A DNA stretch of 64,000 nt from Rhodoligotrophos defluvii (GTDB lineage Bacteria > Pseudomonadota > Alphaproteobacteria > Rhizobiales > Im1). Below are positions 52,546 through 60,835 of this stretch, in pieces (within the stretch, counting starts at the first letter, position 1; each line of letters starts with the position of its first letter). The translations under genes and the position numbers were made by a program. The notes under the pieces were generated by a model. It saw only the letters and a program-made list of their open reading frames with translations, did no database searches and had not been told where the DNA came from. The stretch is from positions 248,001 to 312,000 of the forward strand of contig NZ_SZZM01000005.1 of NCBI RefSeq assembly GCF_005281615.1. The letters are read 5' to 3'.

Positions 52546-54105
52546 ATGTCCGAGTTGAGCTTCACGAAAGTTTCACGTCGTAAATTCCTTGGCACGACCG
52601 CGCTTGCAGTCGCGGCAAGCCAGATAGGCTCGCTTCCCTTCGCGCCTCAGGCCAGGGCCCAAAGCAAGACGCTGCGGATTGCCGCCGGCGAGGCGGATGG
52701 GCCGAGCGGCACGCTGGACCCGGCGCTCAGCGTGTCCGACCCGGATGCCGCGCGCATCGCGCTCGTACTGGAGCGGCTGGTGGTGCTCGACGATACATTT
52801 GCGCCGCAGCCGCAGCTTGCGGAAAGCTGGTCGTCGAATGACAGCGCCAGCGAGTGGACCTTCAAGCTGCGTCCCGGCGTGACCTTCCACAACGGCAGCA
52901 AGCTCACCGCCGAGGACGTGGTCTATACCTACAAGCGCCTGCTGGACCCCAAGACCGCTTCGCCCGGTGCGCCATCGCTCAAGGTCATCGACCCCAATGG
53001 CATCACCGCGGCGGACGAGCTGACCGTCACCTTCAAGCTGCCGAGCGCTGTGGTCGAGTTTCCGTCGCTGCTGGCCAACCGCTTCGGCTATATCGTCAGC
53101 AAGGACCAGCCGGCGGAGGAGCTGCGCACCAAGGCAGCGGGCACCGGTCCCTTCAAGGTGCAGAAATTCGTGCCCGGCGAGGAGCCCAGCGTTTTCGTGA
53201 AGAACGAGAACTACTGGCGCCAGGGCCTGCCCAAGGTGGATGCGGTGGAGCTGCGGGCGATCCCCGAGGAATCAGCGCGGGTGGCAGCAATCGCGTCAGG
53301 CCAGATCGACCTCGTATGGGATTTGCCGCGCACGGGCCTCAAGACGCTCGAAGACAACAAGGACGTCAATGTCGTGTCGGTCAGGTCGCCCTTCGTCATG
53401 ACCATGAGCGCCTGGTGCGACACGCCGCCCTTCGACGATGCGAAGGTACGCGAGGCCATGAAATACGCGGTCGACCGCGAGAAGATGCTGAAGCTGGTGC
53501 TCGGCGGGCGCGGCAATATGGGCGACGACAATCCGGTAGCGCCATGGGTGAAATATGCGCTCAAGACCGAGCCGCGCGCCTATGACCCGCAGAAGGCCAA
53601 GCAGCTGCTGGCGGAAGCGGGCCATCCCGACGGGATAGACATCGAGCTCTATACCTCGGACACGACACCCGGCTTTATCGAGATGGCGACGCTTTACAAG
53701 GCGAGCGCTGAGCCCGCAGGCATCCGGGTGAATCTCGTTCGCGCGCCGGCCAATGACTACTGGAGCAACACTTGGCTCAAGCAGCCCTTCGTCTGCTCTT
53801 CATGGGCGGGGCGGGATGCGGATGACGCACTGTCGGTCGCCTATCTATCCGATGCGGAATGGAACGAGACCCATTGGCGCCGGCCGGAGTTCGACAATCT
53901 CATCAAGCAGGCGCGGCAGACCTTGGACGAGGCCAAGCGCACCGAGTTCTATCAGCAGGCGCAGCGCATGGTGCGGGAGGACGGCGGGGCGCTCATCTCC
54001 ATGTTCCCCGACGCGATCGGCGCCACCCGCGCCAATGTGACCGGCTGGAAGCTCCATCCGCAGCAGTACTCGAAGGATTTCTCGCAGGTCGAGTTCACGA
54101 GCTGA
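52546..54105 (+). CDS. ABC importer substrate-binding protein, oligopeptide type (Tat-exported)
   Basis: The 519-residue periplasmic protein belongs to the SBP_bac_5 family (peptides, nickel, opines, glutathione). The signal has a twin-arginine motif, SRRKFLG, near residue 10, so it is probably folded before export. GAGGAGGG lies before the ATG at 52546; the frame from 52486 lacks such a site. The ligand cannot be read from sequence; the pathway context suggests an amino-acid-like compound. Confidence 0.93.
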   Translation: MSELSFTKVSRRKFLGTTALAVAASQIGSLPFAPQARAQSKTLRIAAGEADGPSGTLDPALSVSDPDAARIALVLERLVVLDDTFAPQPQLAESWSSNDSASEWTFKLRPGVTFHNGSKLTAEDVVYTYKRLLDPKTASPGAPSLKVIDPNGITAADELTVTFKLPSAVVEFPSLLANRFGYIVSKDQPAEELRTKAAGTGPFKVQKFVPGEEPSVFVKNENYWRQGLPKVDAVELRAIPEESARVAAIASGQIDLVWDLPRTGLKTLEDNKDVNVVSVRSPFVMTMSAWCDTPPFDDAKVREAMKYAVDREKMLKLVLGGRGNMGDDNPVAPWVKYALKTEPRAYDPQKAKQLLAEAGHPDGIDIELYTSDTTPGFIEMATLYKASAEPAGIRVNLVRAPANDYWSNTWLKQPFVCSSWAGRDADDALSVAYLSDAEWNETHWRRPEFDNLIKQARQTLDEAKRTEFYQQAQRMVREDGGALISMFPDAIGATRANVTGWKLHPQQYSKDFSQVEFTS

Positions 54106-54111
54106 GGTGAG

Positions 54112-55050
54112 ATGGCGCGACTGCTCCTGATCCGGACGCTGACGGCACTGCTCAGTCTATTGGTCGTGTCGTTCGTCATCTTCTGGTGCGTGGAGTGGCT
54201 GCCCGGCGACACCGCAACGCGTATTCTGGGGCGGAATGCCACCCAATCCGCCCTGGCGCAGCTGCGCCAAGAGCTCAACCTGGATCAGCCGCCCATGGTC
54301 CGGTATTGGACTTGGCTCTCCTCGTTCGTTATTGGCGATTTCGGGACATCGCTGACCGCCGGGCGTCCAGTGGTGGACTATATCTGGCAGCGCGCCGTCA
54401 ACACGCTGACGCTGACCGGCTTTGCGCTGGCGCTCTACTTCCCCTTGAGCATCGCCCTTGGCGTGATCACGGCGATGAAGCGCGGCACCAAGGTCGACAA
54501 TGTGCTCTCGGTGCTGGTGCTGGTCGGCATGTGTCTGCCTGAATTCGTGGTCGGCATCTTGCTGATCTCGGTCTTCGCAGTGGGCCTGGGCTGGTTCCCG
54601 CCGCTCGCCCTGGTCGATCAGGCGAGAAGCTTCGGCGAGCTGGTGCAGCTGCTCACCCTGCCGACGCTCACCCTGGTCGCGGCCATGACGGCCTATGCGG
54701 TGCGCATGATGCGCGAAAGCCTGATCGAGGTGCTCGAGTCGAACTATGTGACCATGGCGCGGCTCAGAGGCCTGTCGCCGGCGCGGGTCATCCTGATGCA
54801 TGCGCTGCCCAATGCGCTGGGGCCGGCGCTCAATATCACCACCATGAACATCGCCTGGCTGATCGGCGGTGTCGTGCTGGTCGAGGCGGTGTTCGATTTC
54901 CCGGGGCTCGGCCGGCTGATGGTGGATGCGATCAGCCTCAAGGACATTCCGGTGATCCAGACGGTGGCCATGCTGATGACGGCCGTCTACATCCTCAGCA
55001 ACCTGGCGGCTGACCTGCTCGCCATGGTGTTCAATCCGAAGCTGCGCTGA
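54112..55050 (+). CDS. ABC importer permease, DppB type
   Basis: The 312-residue inner-membrane permease has about six helices. Family marks are RLRGLSPARVILMHALPNALGP (EAA loop) and GRLMVDAISLKDIPVIQ near the C-terminus. It starts six bases after the binding-protein gene, and its TGA overlaps the next ATG by one base. Confidence 0.93.
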   Translation: MARLLLIRTLTALLSLLVVSFVIFWCVEWLPGDTATRILGRNATQSALAQLRQELNLDQPPMVRYWTWLSSFVIGDFGTSLTAGRPVVDYIWQRAVNTLTLTGFALALYFPLSIALGVITAMKRGTKVDNVLSVLVLVGMCLPEFVVGILLISVFAVGLGWFPPLALVDQARSFGELVQLLTLPTLTLVAAMTAYAVRMMRESLIEVLESNYVTMARLRGLSPARVILMHALPNALGPALNITTMNIAWLIGGVVLVEAVFDFPGLGRLMVDAISLKDIPVIQTVAMLMTAVYILSNLAADLLAMVFNPKLR

Positions 55051-55937
55051 TGGCTGCGACCGACACGCTCGAACGGATCGGACCCGCGCGGCGAGTGAGC
55101 GCCGACATATTGGCGCGGCTCACGCCGACCGGCTGGATCGGGCTGGTGGTGATCGCGCTCTATGTGCTGGTGGCGGTGACCGCGCCCCTATGGGCGCCCT
55201 ATCCGGCGGATGCGGTGCTCACGGGCGAGCCGTTCGCCCGCCCGAGCCTCGCCCATCTCTTGGGCACGGATGGCCTGGGCCGCGATGTCTTCAGCCGGGT
55301 GGTGCTCGGCTCGACGGCGGTCTTGAGCATGATGTTTGCCGCAACCAGCCTGGCGGTCGCGGCCGGCAGCCTGATCGGCATCGCGCTCGGCTATCTCAGG
55401 GGCTGGCTGGACGAGGCGGTGACGCGGCTCATCGACATCGTCATCAGCATTCCCCCGCTCATCTTCGGGCTGCTGGTCATCACGGCGCTCAGCAATTCGC
55501 CGCTTCATGTGGTTCTGGTGGTGGCCTTCCTGTTTACGCCGCGCGTGGTGCGGGTGGTGCGCGCCGCCACCTTCTCGATCGCCACCCAGGATTATATCGC
55601 CGCCGCCCAGGCGCGCGGGGAATCGATCTGGGCGATCTGTACGCGCGAGATCCTGCCCAATGTGGCCGGCACCATCCTGGTCGAGTTCGCCATCCGCAGC
55701 GGCTTCGTGATCATCTTCATCGGCAGCCTGGGCTTCCTGGGGTTCGGCGCGCCGCCGCCCACGCCGGAATGGGGGCTGATGATCAATGAAGGCCGCAGCG
55801 ACATGAGCATGTCGCTGTGGCCAGTGCTGTCGCCCGCCATCGCCATGGCGATCCTGGTGGTGGCCATCAACCTGTTCACCGACAATCTCGCCCGGATCCT
55901 GGCGCGCGATGCTCCTGTTGCAAGGAGCGGCGCATGA
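55050..55937 (+). CDS. ABC importer permease, DppC type
   Basis: The 295-residue inner-membrane permease has the N-terminal hydrophobic segment and LGTDGLGRDVFSRVVLGS, typical of DppC/OppC. The EAA loop is around AAAQARGESIWAICTREILP. Its TGA overlaps the ATG of the first ATPase gene. Confidence 0.93.
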   Translation: MAATDTLERIGPARRVSADILARLTPTGWIGLVVIALYVLVAVTAPLWAPYPADAVLTGEPFARPSLAHLLGTDGLGRDVFSRVVLGSTAVLSMMFAATSLAVAAGSLIGIALGYLRGWLDEAVTRLIDIVISIPPLIFGLLVITALSNSPLHVVLVVAFLFTPRVVRVVRAATFSIATQDYIAAAQARGESIWAICTREILPNVAGTILVEFAIRSGFVIIFIGSLGFLGFGAPPPTPEWGLMINEGRSDMSMSLWPVLSPAIAMAILVVAINLFTDNLARILARDAPVARSGA

Positions 55938-56920
55938 GCAGCCCGGTCTTGAGCGTCGAGGGACTGACGGTCGATTTCTGGAACGGGACCGGCTGGACCG
56001 AGGTGGTGCGCGACGTTTCCTTCGCGCTGTTTCCGGGCGAAACCCTGGGGGTCGCGGGCGAGTCCGGCTGCGGCAAGTCTACGGTTGCCTATGCGCTCAT
56101 GGGCGAAACCCGCCGTGGCAGCCGGATCCGTGCGGGCCGGGTGCTGCTTGGCGGCGAGGATCTGCTCGCCCTGCCGCCGAAGCAGCTGCAGGCGGTGCGT
56201 GGCAAGCGGGTGAGCCTCGTGCCGCAAAACCCGGTTGCCAATCTCACGCCGTCCATGTCGGTGGGCCGCCAGCTTGCGGAGACGATGGCCGCTCACGGCG
56301 TCGGGGCGGATGGCACGATGCGGACGCGGCTGGTGGAACTGCTGGAGGCGGTGGGGCTGCCGGATCCGGCCTCGGCCCTGTCGCGCTATCCCCATCAGTT
56401 TTCCGGGGGGCAGCAGCAACGCATCATGATTGCCATGGCGCTGGCCTGCCGGCCCGAGCTCATCGTGCTGGACGAGCCGACCACCGGCCTCGACGTCACC
56501 ACCCAGAACCGCATCCTGGCGCTGTTCTCCCATCTGCGCGCCGAAACGGGCGTGGCCCTGCTCTATGTGAGCCATGATCTCGCAGCCCTCTCGCAGATCA
56601 GCGACCGGATCGCGGTGATGTATGCGGGCGAGATGGTGGAGGTGGGGGCGACGTCCGACATCTTCGCGCGGCCGCTGCACCCCTATACCAAGGGGCTCAT
56701 CGCCTCGGTGCCGCGCCTCGACGCACCCGATGCCAAAGATATACGGCTCACCGGCTCATTGCGGCGGGCGGAGCTGCCGGAAGGGTGCCGCTTCTCGCCC
56801 CGCTGTCCCTTCGCCATCGACAGCTGCTGGCCCACCCGCCAGGTTCTGAGCCCGGTGCACGGCTTGCGTCGCAGGGTTGCCTGCCAGCTCTGGCCGCAGA
56901 TCGAGGCCGGCCATGGCTGA
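55934..56920 (+). CDS. ABC importer ATPase, DppD type
   Basis: The 328-residue ATPase has Walker A GESGCGKST, the signature FSGGQQQRIMIAMALAC and Walker B LIVLDEPTTGLD. The C-terminal oligopeptide-type extension contains CRFSPRCPFA with the paired cysteines seen in DppD/OppD. It overlaps both neighbours by a few bases. Confidence 0.94.
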   Translation: MSSPVLSVEGLTVDFWNGTGWTEVVRDVSFALFPGETLGVAGESGCGKSTVAYALMGETRRGSRIRAGRVLLGGEDLLALPPKQLQAVRGKRVSLVPQNPVANLTPSMSVGRQLAETMAAHGVGADGTMRTRLVELLEAVGLPDPASALSRYPHQFSGGQQQRIMIAMALACRPELIVLDEPTTGLDVTTQNRILALFSHLRAETGVALLYVSHDLAALSQISDRIAVMYAGEMVEVGATSDIFARPLHPYTKGLIASVPRLDAPDAKDIRLTGSLRRAELPEGCRFSPRCPFAIDSCWPTRQVLSPVHGLRRRVACQLWPQIEAGHG

Positions 56921-57959
56921 CCGGCCTTTGCTCGAGGTGCGCAATCTCACGCTCATTTACGGGGGCAGGAGCTGGTTTGGGCTCAAGCCGCGGCGCCCGG
57001 CGGTGTGGGCGGCGGACGACGTCTCGTTCCAGGTGGCGCGTGGGCGGACCTTTGCCCTGGTGGGCGAAAGCGGCAGCGGCAAGTCCACCATCGCCCGTGC
57101 GGTGGCAGGGCTGCTTACGCCGAATGCCGGCTCCATTCTGTTCGAGGGTGGCGATGTGACGGGCTCGGTGCGGGCGCGGCCCAAGGAGGTCAAGCGCCGG
57201 CTGCAGATCGTTTTCCAGAACCCGGACGCCTCGCTCAACCCGCGCCATTCCGTGCGCTATCTGCTGGGCCGGCCGATCGCCATGTATGCGCGTCTGGCCG
57301 GGGTTGAACGCGATGCGCGGGTGCGGGAGCTGCTCGCGAGCGTGCAGCTCGACCCCGGCTATGTCAATCGCCGCAGCCGCGAGCTGAGCGGCGGCGAAGG
57401 CCAGCGGGTGGCGATCGCCAGGGCGCTCGCCGCGGAGCCCAGCCTGATCATCTGCGACGAGATCCTGTCAGCACTCGACGTCTCCGTGCAGGCGGGGGTG
57501 ATCGACCTCCTCCGGCAGCTGCAGCGCGACCGCGACCTGGCTTATCTCTTCATTTCACACGACCTCGCGGTGGTGCGTTGGCTCGCCCATGACGTGGGCG
57601 TGCTCTATCGCGGGCGATTCTGCGAGGTGGGGCGGGTGGAAGCGGTGTTCCGTCCGCCTTACCATCCCTATACGGAGATGCTGCTCGCCGCCGTGCCGCG
57701 CATCGGCCGTCCCATTGCCGAGGCAGCGACACAGGTGTCTGCGCCGGCGCCGAGCAGCCGGGCCGGCTGCGTCTTCGCTCATCGCTGCCCGCGCAAGCTC
57801 GGTTCCATCTGTGACACGCAGCAGCCGCCGGCCCGCACCGGCCCGGCCGGGAAGGTGGTCCACTGCCATATCCCGCTTGCCGAGCTGGCCAAGGCGCAGG
57901 CCGACCTCGTCGACATCCCAGCTTCCGCGTCGCGTACACCCCTTCGGAGTTCCGCATGA
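56913..57959 (+). CDS. ABC importer ATPase, DppF type
   Basis: The 348-residue ATPase is the second nucleotide-binding subunit: Walker A GESGSGKST, the signature LSGGEGQRVAIARALA and Walker B LIICDEILSALD (Ile replaces the usual Pro). The C-terminal extension has CVFAHRCPRKLGSIC with paired cysteines. I start it at the ATG at 56913, which overlaps the DppD stop. Its stop overlaps the demethylase start. Confidence 0.93.
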   Translation: MADRPLLEVRNLTLIYGGRSWFGLKPRRPAVWAADDVSFQVARGRTFALVGESGSGKSTIARAVAGLLTPNAGSILFEGGDVTGSVRARPKEVKRRLQIVFQNPDASLNPRHSVRYLLGRPIAMYARLAGVERDARVRELLASVQLDPGYVNRRSRELSGGEGQRVAIARALAAEPSLIICDEILSALDVSVQAGVIDLLRQLQRDRDLAYLFISHDLAVVRWLAHDVGVLYRGRFCEVGRVEAVFRPPYHPYTEMLLAAVPRIGRPIAEAATQVSAPAPSSRAGCVFAHRCPRKLGSICDTQQPPARTGPAGKVVHCHIPLAELAKAQADLVDIPASASRTPLRSSA

Positions 57960-59146
57960 AGATGAGAGAGGCCAACAATCTTGCCCGCACGGAATTTGCG
58001 AGCGTAACCGGCGTGCCGCCCTATCTCGACATTGGCATCAGGGCGCGCAGCGGCCTCAAGCGCACGGCCTTCTTCCCGACCATCAGCCGGTTCGCCACCG
58101 ACTACAAGCTGCACAATACCTATCTCAAGCCCGATTTCCTCACCGACCCGATGGAGGAGTACTGGGCCCTGCGCAAGGTATGCGGCCTGTGGGACGTGAC
58201 CGGGGAAGAGGTGATCGAGATTTCCGGCCCCGATGCGCTGGCGCTGCTCAACGACCTCATCCCACGAGACGTTTCGCGCATGGCCGACGGCCAATGCTAC
58301 TACTGCGTGATGTGCTACGACTATGGCGGTATCGTCGAGGACGCGGTGCTGATCCGTTTCTCGCAAGACCGCTTCTGGTGGGTCGGGGGGCCCGGCGGCT
58401 CGGAGCAGTGGCTCTATGCCAATGCGCTCGGCCGCAACGTGACGGTGCAGAGCTTTCTCGACCGCATTCATGTGGCAAGTCTGCAGGGGCCGAAATCGCG
58501 GGAACTGCTGCAGGACGTGTGCGACGGCGATGTCACCGGGCTGCCGTTCTACGGCATGATCGAGGCGAAGGTCTGCGGCGTGCCGGTGGTGATCTCGCGC
58601 ACGGGCTACACGGCGGAGCTCGGCTACGACATCTACGTGGATATCGAGCGGGCACCGGGCCTGTTCGAGGATCTGTGGACGATGGTGCGCCAGGCGGGAG
58701 GACTGCTCTGCGGCAGCCGCGCCATGAACATCCGACGCATCGAGGCCTCCATCCTCAACTATGGCCATGACTTCGACTGGCAGCACACGCCGATCGAGGT
58801 GGGCCTCAGCTGGATGATCAGCGAAAAGAAGGATTATCGGGCTAAATCAGCGCTTCTGAAGGCGAAAGCGGAAGGACCGTCCCGCCGGCTGGCCGGCCTG
58901 CAGTTCCCGGGCGACGAGGTGCCGCTCACTGGCGACCGCGTGCGCTATGACGGGCGCGATGTGGGCGTGGTGACCTCGGCCATCGGCTCGCCCTCGCTGG
59001 GCTATCCCATCGCCATCGCCTTTCTCGACAGTCGGGCGGTGATGCTGGGCACCCCGCTCACGGTCGATGCTGGTGGGCACGCCCTTGAAGCCAAGGTGGT
59101 GCCCATGCCGTTCTTGGACCCCGAGCGCAAATTGCTGAAGGCCTAA
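57956..59146 (+). CDS. GcvT/DmdA-like tetrahydrofolate-dependent aminomethyltransferase or demethylase
   Basis: The 396-residue protein belongs to the GcvT superfamily, which transfers one-carbon groups to tetrahydrofolate. The segment EEYWALRKVCGLWDVTGEEVIEISG and RDVSRMADGQCYY resembles the DMSP demethylase DmdA as well as GcvT. SRTGYTAELGYDIY carries the conserved Glu of the folate site. No other glycine cleavage genes are nearby. Next to an N-methyl amino acid oxidase, it most likely removes a methyl or related group from a substrate. The actual donor is unknown. Confidence 0.85.
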   Translation: MKMREANNLARTEFASVTGVPPYLDIGIRARSGLKRTAFFPTISRFATDYKLHNTYLKPDFLTDPMEEYWALRKVCGLWDVTGEEVIEISGPDALALLNDLIPRDVSRMADGQCYYCVMCYDYGGIVEDAVLIRFSQDRFWWVGGPGGSEQWLYANALGRNVTVQSFLDRIHVASLQGPKSRELLQDVCDGDVTGLPFYGMIEAKVCGVPVVISRTGYTAELGYDIYVDIERAPGLFEDLWTMVRQAGGLLCGSRAMNIRRIEASILNYGHDFDWQHTPIEVGLSWMISEKKDYRAKSALLKAKAEGPSRRLAGLQFPGDEVPLTGDRVRYDGRDVGVVTSAIGSPSLGYPIAIAFLDSRAVMLGTPLTVDAGGHALEAKVVPMPFLDPERKLLKA

Positions 59147-59147
59147 T

Positions 59148-59951
59148 GTGAAACGGTTCGCTGGCAAGACGGCTATAGTGACGGGCGGGGCAGGGGGCAT
59201 TGGTGCCGCCTGCGTGCACCGCCTGCTCCAGGAAGGAGCGCGGGTGTTCGCGCTCGATGTGAACCCGCAGGCGCTCGCAGCCTTGGCGGAAGCGGTTGGA
59301 CCGCTAGCGGCAGGGCCCGGGGAAGCGCTCACCACGATAGAAGTGGACGTGACGCAGGAAGCATCGCTCACGGCGGCCTTCGCCAGAGTGGCTCAGGCAA
59401 GCCCGGGGCTCGATGTGCTGATGGCCGTGGCCGGCGGCAGCCAGGAGGGGCTCATCTCGGAGCTTGACACCTCCGTCTGGGATCGGCTGTTTGTATTGAA
59501 CGTTCGTTCGACAGCGATTTCCTGCCGGCTCGCCGTACGGCGCATGGCAGAGCGCGGCAGCGGCAGCATCGTGACCATGGCTTCGATTTCGGGTCTGAGA
59601 GGCGATCCGGGCTGGGCGGCTTACAACTCCGCCAAGGCCGCCATCATCAACTTCACCCAGTCCCTGGCCTGGGAAGTGGGACGGCTCGGGATAAGGGCGA
59701 ATTCGGTTTCGCCCGGTCCGATCGCCAGTCCTCGGATGATCGCGAGCCTCGGCAACGCGGACACCATGACGGCGCGCTACAACAGGGCCTGCGCCATCGG
59801 CCGCATGGGCCGGCCGGAGGAGGTCGCTGCGGCCATGGCCTTTCTTGCATCCGACGAGGCTTCGTTCATCACAGGCGCCAATCTGGTCATCGACGGCGGC
59901 TTGACCGCACGGACGGGACAGCCGGTCTCGTTCGATGATGCTGGCGGATAA
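59148..59951 (+). CDS. Short-chain dehydrogenase/reductase
   Basis: The 267-residue NAD(P)-dependent oxidoreductase has the cofactor loop TGGAGGIGAA near residue 10, the catalytic Ser in MASISG, and Tyr/Lys in AAYNSAKAA. The C-terminal ITGANLVIDGG is typical. The start is a GTG at 59148, one base after the demethylase stop. It is part of the plus-strand operon, and its alcohol or ketone substrate is unknown. Confidence 0.92.
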   Translation: MKRFAGKTAIVTGGAGGIGAACVHRLLQEGARVFALDVNPQALAALAEAVGPLAAGPGEALTTIEVDVTQEASLTAAFARVAQASPGLDVLMAVAGGSQEGLISELDTSVWDRLFVLNVRSTAISCRLAVRRMAERGSGSIVTMASISGLRGDPGWAAYNSAKAAIINFTQSLAWEVGRLGIRANSVSPGPIASPRMIASLGNADTMTARYNRACAIGRMGRPEEVAAAMAFLASDEASFITGANLVIDGGLTARTGQPVSFDDAGG

Positions 59952-59966
59952 CAGAGGTAAGACCGC

Positions 59967-60812
59967 ATGGAAACCACCGTGGTCAAGGCATTGCGCGTGC
60001 TGGAGATGCTTGCGCTCGAGGGCGAGCCCGCCACGCTCACCAGCATCGCCCAGCGCTGCGGCATCACCAAGAGCAATGCGCACCGGCTGCTCAAGACCCT
60101 GGAGGAATGCCGATATGTGCGCCAGGATCTCCAGAGCAAGACCTACGAACCCACGCTGCGCCTGTGGGAGTTGGGCATGGGCATCTTCGACAGGCTCGAT
60201 CTTCGCAGCGCCGCCGCCCGGCATCTCATCACGCTGGCCCGTACCGCCAACGAATCCGTGCATTTGTCAGTGCTGGACGGCAGCGAGGTCATCTATGTGG
60301 ACAAGGTGGACAGCACGCACGCCGTGCGCGCCTATATCCGTATCGGCGACCGGGCCCCGGCCTATTGCACCGCCACCGGGCGAGCGATGCTGGCCTTCAT
60401 GCCGGAGGAGCAGGTTTTCGCGACCTTGCGCGACCTCAAGAAATACACGCCGAACACCATCGCCAATGCTGCTGCCCTCAAGGCTGAATTCGCCGCTATT
60501 CGCGAGCGGGGCTACTCCATCACCCATGGGGAGTGGCAGCCCGGGGTGTTCGGCATAGCCGCGCCGGTGCGGGGGGCCACGGGCGCGATCGTCGCCGGGC
60601 TTGGCATTGCTGGTCCGGAAGAGCGGATGATGCGGGGCGACGTCGAGAAGATGATCAAGGCCACCTTGACGGCGGCCAGCGCCATATCCAGCGGCCTTGG
60701 CCTGTCGGGCGAAGGGGCTCTGGTCGCGCCCATGCCGCAGATCGAGAAGCTTGCGCCGAAGGCGCCAGTGCCGAGGGCGCCCGCCAAAAAATCGCTGAAG
60801 AGCGCCAGCTGA
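59967..60812 (+). CDS. IclR-family regulator
   Basis: The 281-residue protein has an N-terminal helix-turn-helix (ALRVLEMLALEGEPATLTSI, then CGITKSNAHRLLKTLEE) and a C-terminal IclR effector domain (about 75-250, SVHLSVLDGSEVIYVDKVDS and RAPAYCTATGRAMLAFMPE). The last 25 residues are a Pro/Ala/Lys-rich tail (KLAPKAPVPRAPAKKSLKS), unusual for the family. It lies inside the plus-strand operon between the SDR and PLP-enzyme genes and probably controls the cluster. Confidence 0.92.
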   Translation: METTVVKALRVLEMLALEGEPATLTSIAQRCGITKSNAHRLLKTLEECRYVRQDLQSKTYEPTLRLWELGMGIFDRLDLRSAAARHLITLARTANESVHLSVLDGSEVIYVDKVDSTHAVRAYIRIGDRAPAYCTATGRAMLAFMPEEQVFATLRDLKKYTPNTIANAAALKAEFAAIRERGYSITHGEWQPGVFGIAAPVRGATGAIVAGLGIAGPEERMMRGDVEKMIKATLTAASAISSGLGLSGEGALVAPMPQIEKLAPKAPVPRAPAKKSLKSAS

Positions 60813-60835
60813 CCCCACGGGAACAGGAGCATTCC

